NCBI RefSeq assembly: GCF_003335585.1
Contig: NZ_QBFD01000009.1
Location: forward strand, 1-64,000
Direction: 5' to 3'
DNA length: 64,000 nt
From: Sulfitobacter sp. DFL-14
Lineage (GTDB): Bacteria > Pseudomonadota > Alphaproteobacteria > Rhodobacterales > Rhodobacteraceae
Shown: in pieces, positions 63,729 to 64,000 of the stretch
How the letters are laid out: every line of letters begins with the position of its first letter
How positions within the stretch are numbered: the stretch's first letter is position 1
Notes under the pieces: model-generated
What the model saw: only the letters and a program-made list of their open reading frames with translations
Told to the model about the DNA's origin: nothing
Databases searched by the model: none
Made by a program: the position numbers and the translations under genes

Positions 63729-64000
63729 ATGAGCCAACAATTTTCATTGTCGAAATACGCACGCATCGCCGTGACTGCAGCAGCGATCACGGCCAGCGGG
63801 GCACTGAGTGCTGCGGCGCAAGACGTGGTCACGCTGAAATTCGGGTCCTTTGTGGGGCCAACGTCGTTTTTGAACGTCGAACTCTTTGGAGCGTGGTTCA
63901 AAAAGCTCGAAGACGAGTCAGAGGGGACACTGAAGATCGAATTCATAACCGGTGGTGCTTCTGCAAAACCACAAGAAGTCTTTGATGCGGTCCGCGCCGG
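63729..64000 (+). CDS. TRAP transporter substrate-binding protein (DctP-like), 3' truncated by window
   Basis: 90 codons visible. GGAGG stands nine bases before ATG 63729. A signal peptide (ARIAVTAAAITASGALSAAA) precedes VVTLKFGSFVGPTSFLNVEL and WFKKLEDESEGTLKIEFIT, the N-terminal lobe pattern of DctP-type proteins. It should capture an organic acid, probably the substrate of the adjacent catabolic operon, in the periplasm. The gene runs off the right edge. Confidence 0.85.
   Translation, partial: MSQQFSLSKYARIAVTAAAITASGALSAAAQDVVTLKFGSFVGPTSFLNVELFGAWFKKLEDESEGTLKIEFITGGASAKPQEVFDAVRA

Noticed and set aside
1..64000. CRISPR array, tRNA or rRNA genes
   Set aside because: No regularly spaced repeats, and no tRNA- or rRNA-like sequence was noticed on reading both strands.

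Overview
The window looks like part of a large conjugative replicon (a plasmid, or an integrated relative) from an alphaproteobacterium of the Rhodobacteraceae/Roseobacter group. The base composition is GC-rich, a RepC-type replication protein is present, there is a complete VirB/VirD4 type IV secretion cluster of the kind found on roseobacter plasmids, and the cargo consists of transporters and aromatic degradation genes. No rRNA, tRNA or CRISPR array was seen.

Layout. Bases 1-7.1 kb: plasmid-type DNA-metabolism genes (methyltransferase/strawberry-notch helicase cut by the left edge, Toprim protein, a 230-base imperfect palindrome, DUF2493, WGR and DUF6429 proteins). 7.1-8.65 kb: an IS1182-type element. 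8.95-14.8 kb: an accessory island with a metallo-beta-lactamase-fold (MBL) protein, an E2-E1-JAB fusion, a patatin-like lipase and a convergent second MBL protein. This is the best candidate for an unusual system: it carries ubiquitin-like conjugation and deconjugation chemistry next to a membrane-attacking effector, but no cyclic-nucleotide synthase. 15.3-16.5 kb: small genes of unknown role. 16.4-23 kb: a DNA-transfer module (ParA/VirC1-like ATPase and partner, a hairpin-rich candidate oriT, MobC/VirD1-like protein, VirD2-like relaxase, VirD4). 23-31.8 kb: a second accessory island on the minus strand (VapBC, MmeI-like DNA methyltransferase, possible small nuclease, AlbA_2/ATPase protein, DEAD-type helicase, GIY-YIG protein), probably a restriction-like defence system. 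It contains a truncated second copy of the helicase 5' end. 31.9-43.3 kb: virB1-virB11 in order on the minus strand, with two lytic transglycosylases. 43.4-45.8 kb: two secreted proteins, a probable antisense RNA and repC.

46-50.8 kb: a HxlR-controlled group (DoxX-like, LigB-type dioxygenase, NmrA-like, GST) that fits quinone or electrophile detoxification, then a DUF5519-like protein and a thioesterase. 50.8-55.3 kb: a degraded zone in which a Tn3-family transposon with a gutted transposase has truncated both neighbours (thioesterase and livH), and an IS256-type element has split a livK-type binding protein with an 8-base target duplication.

55.8-63.2 kb: a minus-strand operon for meta-cleavage of a hydroxyphenylpropionate-like compound. 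An HpaB/HpaC-type two-component hydroxylase is followed by an MhpB-type ring-cleaving dioxygenase, a hydrolase, MhpD, MhpE, MhpF and an SDR protein. A divergent TRAP transporter binding protein runs off the right edge and may supply the substrate.
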